A DNA stretch of 64,000 nucleotides. Source: JAEINY01 sp942490535. Lineage in GTDB: Bacteria > Bacteroidota > Bacteroidia > Bacteroidales > Marinilabiliaceae. The notes below the pieces were generated by a model that did not search any database, was not told where the DNA came from, and saw nothing but the letters and a program-made list of their open reading frames with translations. A program made the translations under genes and the position numbers. The stretch is from assembly GCA_942490535.1 (NCBI GenBank), contig CALNXQ010000003.1:682001-746000 (forward strand), in the 5' to 3' direction. Positions 1 through 8,300 of this stretch are shown here, piece by piece (position 1 is the stretch's first letter; the number at the start of each line of letters is the position of its first letter).

Positions 1-2
1 AG

Positions 3-739
3 CGCTTTCAGCAATCGAAGCTCAAACCACATCTGATTGACACCATCTTTCATCCTTTCACCGATTTCATCAACGCCAAAGTCGCCCACTATTCCTTCAT
101 GATAAGTACTTTTTATATGATTGGCTCAATCACTTAGACCTTATTAGTAAAGAAAACTACACACTTGATTCCCTGGTGCAGGAACTGTCGCAAAACCTGA
201 TTAAATTCAACCTCAACTCTGAAAAATGCATTAAGTACTGCATTCATTTCTTCACCAATAACTATATTCAGAACGAAAGTAAACAAGAACAAATACAAAG
301 CCTGAAATACTATCATAAATGCATCAATCAAAGCTATCTGTTACCGGTTAAAGGCTATCATCCGCGAAAAGATTCATTAAAATCCATCCTGTCCAATTGG
401 TTAGAACAGGAAATAGGTTATATAGAAAACACTTGCCATATAAATGATCAGAAACCCCTGCAGAAAGCTCAATCCACCTCCACTTTCGAAAAAATAAATA
501 CCTCTGCATCAGTTTCTCAACTAGCTTACTTTTTTAGGTTGATGATAAATTCAGGTTTCTTTATTACAAAAAATAAAGAAGAGATGATCCGATTTGTATG
601 TGCCCACTTCTCTACTCCCAATCAGCCTAATATTTCAATAGATAGTTTTAAAGAAAAATTTTACAAGCCTAAAGCAGGCTCTATTTCAGGTATCAGAGAT
701 TACGTCATAAAACTCCTGAACAACATCCCAAAAAATTAA
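3..739 (+). pseudogene. RteC-like protein, 5'-truncated by the window edge and frameshifted
   Basis: The frame starting at base 3 reads as protein without interruption from the window edge to about base 98 (it begins RFQQSKLKPHLIDTIF). The continuation HDKYFLYDWLNHLDLI then appears in another frame from base 98 and runs to the stop at 739. One inserted or lost base near 95-101 would join them. The C-terminal part (SQLAYFFRLMINSGF, then NISIDSFKEKFYKP) resembles the RteC family, regulators carried on Bacteroidetes conjugative transposons; this is recognition by eye, not a search. A GTG at 176 could start a shorter product but would cut through the conserved region. The break could be real decay or a sequencing error. 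It suggests that a mobile element lies to the left. Confidence 0.55.
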
Positions 740-790
740 TTTTAACTTTTTCTCCTCCTACTTACACACTATATATCTGCACCTTAACAA

Positions 791-818
791 GGGGTCCCTA
801 AGGGATCCCTGGGACCCC
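791..818. repeat. GC-rich cruciform-like inverted repeat upstream of HTH gene, copy 1
   Basis: GGGGTCCC at 791-798 is the exact reverse complement of GGGACCCC at 811-818, and the interval contains a second palindrome, AGGGATCCCT. The module copy near 22.4 kb has a different GC-rich inverted repeat at the same place. This points to a position-conserved structure such as a terminator, recombination or replication site. There is no T-run after it, so a simple terminator is less likely. Confidence 0.5.
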
Positions 819-851
819 TGGGACTGTTTTCGTAATTCCTCTTTTTCTTCC

Positions 852-877
852 TTTGTATCACATCAAAATCAATCAAA
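852..877 (+). promoter_or_regulatory. 26-bp box shared by both module copies, upstream of the HTH gene
   Basis: This 26-bp segment starts TTTGTATCACATC and ends AATCAATCAAA. It differs by a single base from the segment at 22419-22444, while the sequence on both sides is diverged. It lies 34 bp after the GC-rich inverted repeat and 47 bp before the HTH start codon. Promoter, operator or recombination-site function is inference. Confidence 0.4.
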
Positions 878-924
878 GTAGCAAACAGTAAAATTGAACT
901 ATTAACCCTTTAAATCCAGTTTCC

Positions 925-1197
925 ATGGCAGCAGAAATCATCACTACCGACGACCTGAGAGAATTCAAAATAGAATTGCTTTCCGGCATTGAAAAATTAC
1001 TCAAAACCCATGCAGGAACACCATCTAAAAGATGGCTTAAATCCTATGAGGTTCGAAAGCTACTCAACATCTCCCCTGGCACACTACAAAATTTGCGGGT
1101 GAACGGATCCTTACCTTTCACCAAAATTGGCGGCGTCATCTACTATGCATTGGATGACATCTACAAAATGATCGAAAACAACAAAGTTAAATACTAA
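925..1197 (+). CDS. Excisionase-like helix-turn-helix protein (HTH_17 type), module copy 1
   Basis: A 90-aa protein. The C-terminal half carries a MerR/excisionase-like winged HTH: WLKSYEVRKLLNISPGTLQNLR (roughly residues 38-59), then a short wing (LPFTKIGGVIYYALDDI). The N-terminal third is a short predicted helix. Such proteins are common on Bacteroidetes mobile elements, where they act as excision factors, repressors or replication accessory proteins. The copy at 22488 is closely similar and also precedes a DnaD-like gene. The start is the first ATG after the conserved box. Its role here (control of the downstream replication genes, or binding the GC-rich inverted repeat) is inferred from position only. 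Confidence 0.8.
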   Translation: MAAEIITTDDLREFKIELLSGIEKLLKTHAGTPSKRWLKSYEVRKLLNISPGTLQNLRVNGSLPFTKIGGVIYYALDDIYKMIENNKVKY

Positions 1198-1239
1198 GCA
1201 TTACCAGGCACCATGTACGCTTAACTAAGCACTAACAAA

Positions 1240-1260
1240 ATGACCCCCAGAGCACCATGA
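1240..1260 (+). CDS. Putative six-codon leader MTPRAP, coupled to the initiator gene
   Basis: ATG at 1240 opens a six-codon frame whose TGA stop overlaps the ATG of the downstream gene (ATGA). The same 21 bases, with the same overlap, occur before the second initiator copy (23172-23192), although the sequence just upstream is different. It may couple translation in a genome with few Shine-Dalgarno sites. No peptide function is proposed. Confidence 0.3.
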   Translation: MTPRAP

Positions 1261-2084
1261 ACTACATCAAACATCAACTTGATGTATTGTCCAGGATGGA
1301 TCAAATCAAGGAATTTAAGGCCTACCATTTGACACTCTATCTGGCACTGTTCAGGTTATGGAATCGAAACAGGTTTAAAAACCCAATCTATGCCTTTCGG
1401 GAAGAACTGATGGAAATGGCACGGATAGGTTCTAAAACAACCTACTTTAAAATTATAAAAGACCTCCACAATCACGATTTTGTTAAATACGAACCTTCGC
1501 ATGATCCCGAAAAAGCAAGCAAAGTTCACTTGACCACAGAATGGTCAGGTACTTGTCCACGAGTTGACCACAAAATGGTCAATATATTAAAAGATACAAA
1601 CAATACTCTCTCTATAAGAGAACCCAACTTTTATGATAATCAAAAACCAGAAGAGATGAATACAGAGGAACAAAAAAGAACCATCAACGAACTTAACAAT
1701 AATCACAACCCACAACAAGACCTTTTCGACTTCGAAGAAATGCCCCTTCCGGAAGAAATCATTCCCCAGAAAGAAAAACGAACACGTTTTGTGTCACCAC
1801 CCCTGGAGCACATCCAAATCTACTTCCAGGAAAAAAACCATTCCAAAACCGAGGCCGAACGCTTCTTCAACTACTACACATCCAATGGCTGGTTAGTGGG
1901 TGGCAAGTCCCGTATGAAAGACTGGAAAGCCGCTGCCCGTAACTGGATGCTCAACATCCAAAAATTCGAAACCAAATCCACAACCCCAGAGCGCAATGCC
2001 CTGAGCTTGTCGAAGAGAAGTCAAAACAACAAACCCAAACCTCCCGGCCACAAACCATCCACAAACTACAGTAAGAAATTATAA
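1257..2084 (+). CDS. DnaD/phage-O-like replication initiator, module copy 1
   Basis: A 275-aa protein. Residues 1-100 look like a winged-helix DNA-binding domain (LTLYLALFRLWNRNRF, then MARIGSKTTYFKIIKDLHNH). Residues 125-175 are a polar acidic linker. The C-terminal part has the pattern of phage replisome organisers and DnaD-like proteins: FFNYYTSNGWLVGG followed by MKDWKAAARNWM. I infer that it binds an origin and recruits helicase through the DnaC-like protein encoded downstream. The coding sequence contains a pair of palindromic iterons (1530-1582), as in lambda where the origin lies inside gene O. Compared with the copy at 23189, the last 140 or so residues are nearly identical while the N-terminal 130 differ substantially, which makes the pair mosaic. 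It was not recognised as a named gene. Confidence 0.7.
   Translation: MNYIKHQLDVLSRMDQIKEFKAYHLTLYLALFRLWNRNRFKNPIYAFREELMEMARIGSKTTYFKIIKDLHNHDFVKYEPSHDPEKASKVHLTTEWSGTCPRVDHKMVNILKDTNNTLSIREPNFYDNQKPEEMNTEEQKRTINELNNNHNPQQDLFDFEEMPLPEEIIPQKEKRTRFVSPPLEHIQIYFQEKNHSKTEAERFFNYYTSNGWLVGGKSRMKDWKAAARNWMLNIQKFETKSTTPERNALSLSKRSQNNKPKPPGHKPSTNYSKKL
1530..1582. repeat. Pair of palindromic iterons inside the initiator gene (candidate origin), copy 1
   Basis: TTGACCACAGAATGGTCA (1530-1547) and TTGACCACAAAATGGTCA (1564-1581) are direct repeats differing at one base, 34 bp apart, and each is itself a palindrome (TGACCA/TGGTCA). Because 34 is not a multiple of three they encode unrelated peptides, so the repeat is selected as DNA and not as protein. 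A GTCCAC half-site lies between them at 1555-1560. AT-rich DNA follows, then a small inverted repeat CTCT-CTATA-AGAG (1608-1620). The other copy has the same layout with different sequence. Confidence 0.65.
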
Positions 2085-2197
2085 ACAAATGAAATTCCGC
2101 TTGTGCTCCCCTTGTAAGGGGAGCTGCCCGAAGGACTGTGGGGTATAACAATATGAATTAAAATCTCAAAAATCAATATGGATTCCCAATCTAAACA

Positions 2198-2388
2198 CCC
2201 GCCTCTGTCCAATAGCGTTAAAAACGATGGAATGAAGGCGACCAGAAAGAAAAGCTGTTTGAGCGCAGCGAGTTCTTTTCTTTCCGCCGCAATGGAATCG
2301 TTTAGCGTCATTGGACAGCAGCGGCGGTCTTTTTTGTTTCGTTTTTGCGACTGTAGGCAAAAATGAAAAGCCCGTGCGGCTTGAGCAC
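2198..2388. repeat. 191-bp structured palindromic repeat, copy P1
   Basis: The first 130 bp form an imperfect hairpin: GTCCAAT/ATTGGAC at the outside and GAAAGAAAAG/CTTTTCTTTC at the centre. A second hairpin follows, a 12-bp stem (TTTCGTTTTTGC pairing with GCAAAAATGAAA) with an 8-nt loop GACTGTAG. The tail has AAGCC-CGTGC-GGCTT, whose loop can pair with downstream GCAC. The same element occurs at 3071, eight times at 24130-26593, once at 59700 and in divergent form at 22913. Open reading frames across it on both strands are by-products of the palindrome. Confidence 0.85.
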
Positions 2389-2429
2389 ATAAAAACAAGA
2401 TTATTCCACTTCCCAATACAAATTGAATC

Positions 2430-2786
2430 ATGAAAAACCTACTCTACCAAAACCTAAAGTGCAAATACAACATCAACGACTTCGATCAAATCCTGTTCAA
2501 AATAGAAGGCCTTCCAGAGAAATATTTTCAACAACGACTCTTCATGGACAAGATGTCCTACATCTGTGAAATCATCGATCTCCACGACCGGATCCAGGCC
2601 GCGTACTGCCATTTATCCGGCCAGCCATACAGCTACACCTTCGACCCACCCTACAATACCTACACCGATGCCGAGTGTATCCTTCACTACGATGCCAACA
2701 TCATCACCTTCATCAAACACATGGCCTTCTTCTTTCAACCGATTAACTGTCCAATTGCCATCACCAGCAAATATTCACTCAACTAA
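2430..2786 (+). CDS. Hypothetical protein between two palindromic repeats
   Basis: A 118-aa product that I do not recognise. It has no signal peptide or obvious membrane segment. It is rich in aromatic residues and histidine, with several cysteines (C12, C46, C59, C83, C105). It lies between repeat P1 and repeat P2, in the position that module copy 2 fills with tandem repeats, so it looks like cargo in a variable slot. The overlapping frame at 2566 is a shadow. The start is the first ATG, 42 bp after P1. Coding status is supported by an ordinary codon pattern and a single clear frame only. Confidence 0.5.
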   Translation: MKNLLYQNLKCKYNINDFDQILFKIEGLPEKYFQQRLFMDKMSYICEIIDLHDRIQAAYCHLSGQPYSYTFDPPYNTYTDAECILHYDANIITFIKHMAFFFQPINCPIAITSKYSLN

Positions 2787-2824
2787 AACCAAAATCATGC
2801 ACGACAAAAAGCACCCTCTATCGC

Positions 2825-2945
2825 AAATAACCACAAAGATGAATTGCCTGTCTTTTTGCGCGCCTTTGCGCTTTCCTCCGCGGCCCTTTGCGTTAACTTC
2901 TTTCTCCGTGTACCTCCGCGCCACCTCCGTGTAACAACCCCAGTT
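2825..2945. repeat. Degenerate low-complexity intergenic repeat
   Basis: A run of phrases such as TTTGCGCGCCTTTGCGCTTTC, and then TCCGTGTACCTCCGCG, that repeat within about 100 bp. Similar phrases are often seen in intergenic DNA of Bacteroidetes, and a fainter relative occurs on the opposite strand at about 33085-33135. I see no gene in it; the overlapping frames at 2775-2990 and 2844-3239 run through repeats. Confidence 0.4.
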
Positions 2946-3070
2946 GAGCAAAGCGAAACACCTTCCATGCCCCTGTCTAACCATCAACAACTAATCCTTA
3001 CTAATACCCTTAATATGAAACCAATTACACCACAATCCCCAAATGACAATACAATTTTTCAATCTGAACA

Positions 3071-3261
3071 CCCGCCTCTGTCCAATAGCGTTAAGAACGG
3101 TGGAATGAAGGCGATCAGAAAGAAAAGCTGTTTGAGCGCAGCGAGTTCTTTTCTTTCCGCCGCAATAGAATCGTTTAGCGTCATTGGACAGCAGCGGCGG
3201 TATTTTTTGTTTCGTTTTTGCGACTGTAGGCAAAAATGAAAAGCCCGTGCGGCTGGAGCAC
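3071..3261. repeat. 191-bp structured palindromic repeat, copy P2
   Basis: It has the same architecture as P1, with a few substitutions. The preceding 80 bp (from about 2990) match the spacer of the tandem units at 24.4-26.4 kb, whereas P1 is preceded by the same flank as the first unit of that array. P1 and P2 therefore correspond to the first and last units of the array in module copy 2. Confidence 0.85.
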
Positions 3262-3340
3262 TTATGTGAAACAGAATCATCTTTGGTTATAAGCACATTG
3301 TAATGTAAATCAACGTAACAACCATTAATCATTCATCATT

Positions 3341-3358
3341 CCCCGATAACTATCGGGG
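3341..3358. repeat. Short perfect hairpin upstream of the helicase-loader gene, copy 1
   Basis: CCCCGAT-AACT-ATCGGGG, a 7-bp stem with a 4-nt loop, lies 17 bp before the loader start codon. An identical hairpin precedes the second loader (26673-26690). It could control translation of the loader or be part of a dispersed repeat. Confidence 0.5.
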
Positions 3359-3374
3359 CCCTAATCATTAAAAA

Positions 3375-4022
3375 ATGCACTACCAAATAACCAACAACAC
3401 CATCATCTACGACTTCCAGAAATCCCTCGATTTCATCACCCAAAAAGGCAAAGCCATGCATGGTCAACACTTTCATCTTTACAATGAAGATATGCCCATT
3501 ATTCGCCAGCTTTTCGCCTATACAATCGGCGACCATCACAACACCATCCGCCAGGGGCTAAACCCAAAGAAAGGCCTCATGCTCTGTGGCCCCATCGGCT
3601 GTGGTAAAACTTCACTCATGAAATTGATGCAACTTTTATTACCAGTAGAAAACAGATACCAGGTTAAAGCGTGCCGCGATGTCAGCTTCGAATTTCAAAA
3701 AGACGGTTTCGAAGTCATTCACCGCTACAGCAAACGCAGCTTCACCATCACACCCGGCAGCAAAATACCCAAACCCATCTGCTTCGATGACCTGGGCGCC
3801 GAACAAAACCTCAAACACTTTGGCTCCGAATGCAACGTCATAGCCGAAATCCTGCTCAGCCGTTACGACCTTTGCATCTCCGATAACCTCATCACCCACC
3901 TTACTACTAATCTCGATGTGGATGACATCGAAGAGCTATACGGGAAACGTGTCCGCAGCCGCCTCCGCGAAATGGTCAACCTCATCCATTGGCCAGCCAA
4001 CTCATCCGATAAAAGAAAATAA
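3375..4022 (+). CDS. DnaC-like AAA+ helicase loader, module copy 1
   Basis: A 215-aa ATPase. Walker A is GPIGCGKTS at residues 72-80, and Walker B lies in ICFDDLGAE at about 132-140. A sensor-like stretch (THLTTNLD) is followed by YGKRVRSRLREM, the arrangement seen near the C terminus of DnaC/IstB-type loaders. Loaders of this class place replicative helicase at an origin, and IstB proteins are transposition regulators. No transposase is adjacent and the upstream gene is initiator-like, so a replication role is preferred. The copy at 26707 is very similar, with differences concentrated in the last 40 residues. The start ATG follows the CCCCGAT hairpin. Confidence 0.8.
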   Translation: MHYQITNNTIIYDFQKSLDFITQKGKAMHGQHFHLYNEDMPIIRQLFAYTIGDHHNTIRQGLNPKKGLMLCGPIGCGKTSLMKLMQLLLPVENRYQVKACRDVSFEFQKDGFEVIHRYSKRSFTITPGSKIPKPICFDDLGAEQNLKHFGSECNVIAEILLSRYDLCISDNLITHLTTNLDVDDIEELYGKRVRSRLREMVNLIHWPANSSDKRK

Positions 4023-4133
4023 ACAAGGCATTTCTCAAATTCATAATCCCCGCGCTGCAGCACGATTTCATCGCGTGGCATACATAAATCTATTCATATT
4101 ATTTTCAATTGTTTAATCTTAATTTAAATCACT

Positions 4134-4667
4134 ATGAAAAAACAATCTAAAATCATCTACATCGCCTATGACGGCAAAAAATTCAACACCAAAAAAGAAT
4201 GCCTGGAATGGGAAAAACGCTCAAACTATATGAAAGTAACATGCCTCACCAACGAGCAGTTGATCCATCTCATCTACCACATTTTTCCCTGGGAATTCAA
4301 CTCCATTGAAAACAGTATTCGAAATGCCAGTATCCAGGTCCGCACTTTAGGTGAAGAAGTGGTCGAATTTATTTTATCCACCAAATACGAAACATACCAG
4401 GGAACCATCTCTGGCAATGGACTGACCGACATTAATATTTTCGGCACCAGTTACGAAACCAAAGAGAAAAAAGCATATGACTGGGTACATAGCGTTGGTT
4501 TTCCCTTGCGACGCGTCTACAACTACCTGGAATCAATCAACTTTTTTTCAAAAAAAGACGAAATTCCTGCAATAAACAAAGACATTGATACCGACCATTA
4601 CACAACCATCTTCAATGACATCGCTCAACCCGGTAAACCCTTCCGCTTTGCAGAAAACCTGAACTGA
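4134..4667 (+). CDS. Hypothetical protein downstream of the loader
   Basis: A 177-aa product that I do not recognise. The N-terminal 30 residues (IIYIAYDGKKFNTKKECLEWEKR) resemble a short module found at the start of several phage or plasmid proteins, where a peptide is followed by a CxxWE segment; this is weak. There is no signal peptide or membrane helix. It follows the loader by 111 bp and is closed by a hairpin terminator at 4692. It is absent from module copy 2, so it is cargo specific to copy 1. The ATG start has an A-rich upstream region. Confidence 0.6.
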   Translation: MKKQSKIIYIAYDGKKFNTKKECLEWEKRSNYMKVTCLTNEQLIHLIYHIFPWEFNSIENSIRNASIQVRTLGEEVVEFILSTKYETYQGTISGNGLTDINIFGTSYETKEKKAYDWVHSVGFPLRRVYNYLESINFFSKKDEIPAINKDIDTDHYTTIFNDIAQPGKPFRFAENLN

Positions 4668-4691
4668 TAAATTAAAACTATCTAAATACAG

Positions 4692-4724
4692 AGCTCCCAA
4701 ATCTATATCAGTTTAGGGAGCTTT
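4692..4724 (+). terminator. Rho-independent-like terminator
   Basis: AGCTCCC (4692-4698) pairs perfectly with GGGAGCT (4716-4722), followed by a short T-run. It lies 25 bp after the stop of the 177-aa gene. The long loop and weak T-tract lower confidence. Confidence 0.5.
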
Positions 4725-4767
4725 AAACAATATATTTCTAAGTATAACTAATCTGTTTCATTGATTT

Positions 4768-5082
4768 TTCGAAGGCATTCACCGCTACAGCAAACGCAGT
4801 TTCGACTTTTCACCCGGCAGCAAAAGACCCAAACCCATCTGCTTTGATGACCTGTGCGCCGAACAAAACCTCAAACACTTTGGCAGCGAATGCAACGTCA
4901 TGGCCGAGATCCTGCTCAGTCGCTACGACCTCTCCATCTCAGATAACCTCATCACCCACATTACTATCAACCTCGATGTGGATGACATCGAAGAGCTATA
5001 CGGTAAACGCGTCCGCAGCCACCTCCGAAAAATGGTTAACCTCATCCACTGGCAGGGAGACGCTACAGATAAAAGAAAATAA
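4768..5082 (+). pseudogene. 5'-truncated third copy of the DnaC-like loader
   Basis: Bases 4768-5082 match the loader gene from codon 112 to its stop (FEGIHRYSKRSF, then ICFDDLCAEQNL) in one open frame. The whole N-terminal half, with Walker A, is missing, and an in-frame TGA lies just upstream at 4762. A glycine next to Walker B is a cysteine here. Translation from a downstream ATG at 4900 could give a 60-aa piece, but without a P-loop it cannot work as a loader. It is a relic of repeated duplication of this locus. Confidence 0.85.
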
Positions 5083-5316
5083 TTCACAAATTTTAACGCG
5101 GCTTAATGTTTTGTCCAGTTTTTTGTTGCAAATCCAACATTGAGTTCGCACATAAAATGAGCCTGACAGAGCTGATGTCACAGGGTTGGCGTTAAAGCTG
5201 TCCTCTTAATAAATCACTGACCAGCTCTGATTCTGAGAATCCATCAAGGAATTCATTCTCGATGGTCACCTATCCACGACTTGGTTTAATGAGGATAACA
5301 CTTACGTTTATTGGCT

Positions 5317-5354
5317 ACAAAAAAAACACCTCCGTAATAGGAGGTATTTTTTTT
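5317..5354 (-). terminator. Bidirectional-looking terminator after the giant gene
   Basis: ACCTCC (5328-5333) pairs with GGAGGT (5340-5345) around a 6-nt loop. An A-run lies on the left and a T-run on the right, so it can terminate in both directions. It lies 20 bp past the stop of the minus-strand giant gene. Confidence 0.8.
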
Positions 5355-5374
5355 AATTATTCATATCCATTTAT

Positions 5375-8300
5375 TTAATTGGTTCGAATTAACAGTAGTT
5401 GATGATCTATTACTGTTCGAATGTGTCCCTTAGCTTTCACCCGAACCAAATAATAGCCCGTTGCCATAGGCAGAATGTATTCTTTGAAATTTCCGTTAAA
5501 CGCATCCTGAACAATCTTCTGTCCCTGAACAGTGTATATACTAACTACAACTTCTTCTGCGTATTGGTCATCTGTTATTTTTACCACTACCTTATTGTGT
5601 GTACTGTATACTTTAATCGGTTCCACCTGATCTATGGCTTCCTCTCCAACACCAGTTACCACATCTGCTTTTTCTAAAAAGTGAAGCACCAATCGATTAT
5701 CATGAGTTCCTTTTTCAGCCATAAACACGTATTGTGGTTGCTCGCGCAAGTTAACTTGTTGTCCTGTCACTAAATCTTCCAATTCAACAGCAATATCCGG
5801 ATCAAACTGTTCAATATTGGTTGCATTAAAGGTGAGTTCGCCCACGGCTCCGTCTCCCACTTTAAAACCTAATGGAATTGAACTTACCATCTCTGCCTGC
5901 GGGAACAAGCCGATTACCGTTTGTTGGGTTCCTTTCAGTGTGTAAACATTAGGCACTTTATTACAGGAGCCCATCCGTTTTTGAGAATCGGCATTACTCG
6001 CATCCAAAGTGCCTTCAGGCCTGAATACCATTACAGCTTCATCACTCAATCCGTTTTTCGACAAATTCACTCTCAGGATGTCATTCGGCTCTACGTGGGT
6101 AGTTTTCAATACTGCTCCATTCCCATGGGTCCGTACAACCGGATCAATAGCAAAGGTGGAAGCGGAATAGTTCCGCAGCCAGAAGGCTTGACCGGGTGCA
6201 ATGTATCGGGATCCTCCGTTAGCACCCACATGAGTTTGCATATTGTAAGTCGCATAAACCAATTCGCCCGAAGCATTAGTCGAGATCCAGGTTGAAGGCA
6301 ATGCATTGCCAATATTGAATGACGCACTTTCCACATCAATGTATGACTGATACGGATTGGCTATTAAATGCCATCCATTGATTGGTAATGCATAGCTACT
6401 GGAATTCAATATTCCCGTATGAGCCAGATTAAGATCACCTACATTGGTCGCTTTAAAGGTATACCCCAGTAATTCATTGCCTACACCACCGATATTGCCA
6501 TTAGTTATCTCTGTCCAGCCACCATTATATCGATATAAGTAAAACAGATTAGATAATTGGGCATCATACCCTCCATAAGTTAATCCGGTTAATGAATGCC
6601 CAATGTAGTAGTACCTATTGGCATCATTATAGGTCCAGTTAACCTGTACGTTACCTGTAATGTTACCATCGTTGATAAAGGATGCTGGCTGATCTTCGGT
6701 ATTTTGAACAATGAGTCCATCATTTGTGATTATTGCATCAGCAACCGTCATTTTAGCTCCGGCTTCCAGAGTCAATGTAGCTGTCGCATCAATGGTCACA
6801 CCATGTACCTCAACCAAAGCACTGTTATCAATAACAGGGTCAGTGCCAGTAACAGCAATAGTCACATCCGCCGTCGGAATCGGTAATTGATCATCGTACC
6901 AGTTACCGGCTTCAAACCAATCGTTGTTGACATCCCCCTCCCAGGTATACAAGTTCATAAATGGCCAGCGTAACAAACCAGATGATGGACTTGGAATCAC
7001 CTCATCATCCTTTTCATACAGGTAATTACCTAAAGCTCCACTTGCATCCTCAAAATGGAAAATAGTGGTTCCCGATGTTCGACTCACGCAATAAGCCGGT
7101 CCGGCATTAAACACCAGGTTTCGCAGGGTCTCTTCCGGTCCCATTTCATGCAACAGGGTCATGTAACTGCCCGATCCGGGATACCCATTCGAGAAGGTTC
7201 CATCCGATAAGTTATAGGTAGCATCAATGTTAGCACCCGGGTGCATGTACAATCCATCAGCATCGGTGTATTCAACAGTGTAGAAGCTGGCTTTGATGGA
7301 ACCTCCGGAGTTGACATCAAAAGAGTAACGCCCTGCTGTTGAACTGGTCAGAAAAGCTCGATTGTCTTTATCATCTCCCACCAATTCAATAAAACCGCCC
7401 GAGTTAACATTTAGTTTTACATTGTTAGCCATATCCAAAGTAGCATTGGCGTTTACCAATAGTGTACCACTTATTGATACTGCATCATTTCCACTGCCAT
7501 TACCGACACGCAGTGTATTGGTTTGCAAGTCTACTGTACCGGCCAAAATCTTCAATTCTTCCGTTACCCAAACATCACTGCTGAGGTTATAGATTATACC
7601 TGAGCTATTCACATCCACATCGTAGAAAGAAGAACTTCCTGTCTGAATGGTCTTTGGTCCTGATGTGGCACTAAAAACAACCTTTCCTTGTTGAGCAATA
7701 AATGTGCCACTATTCAAGAAGTTACCTTTAACAGTAAGGCTATAATCAGCCGGTCCTACCCCCAGGGTTGCACCGGCAATAATGACCACATCATTATTCA
7801 CTGTTGTAGCGTTTCCAAGCTGATATTGGCTGGTACCACCGATGGTGAGACTATAAAACGCTGAAGTCCGGTTGTCAATCACACTGGCTCCACCTGTTCC
7901 GTCAAAGGTGACATTACCATTAAGCAACACTACGCCACTGGCCGAACGCGTCCAGTTACCTGCCACTGTAAGGTAATCGTTGGTTGTAGTGGTTCTCAAT
8001 GTACCGTTAATGGTTAAATCGCCATTAACATCCAGATCAACGGCCCCGCCATCGTTCGGAGTATTCAAACGGATTTCAGCCCCGCTGTTAATGATTAAGT
8101 TACCACATTCCTGGCCAAATGTTGTAAGCACCGGCTGATTGACCGCAGCCGCAATGACCACATTATTGGCCAATGTTGGCACAATAGAAGGACCTGAACT
8201 GGCTGTCCAGTTAGCAGCTGTATTCCAGTTGGTGCTTACCGTTCCGTTCCAGGTGAGTGACACAGGCCCGGTCCAGTCAATCAGGTTATTGGGATCATTG

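Noticed and set aside
2198..3261. Integron attC sites
   Set aside because: The palindromes are much longer than attC, I could not find paired R'/R'' core sequences, and no integron integrase is nearby. The cassette-like slot is therefore described without that label.
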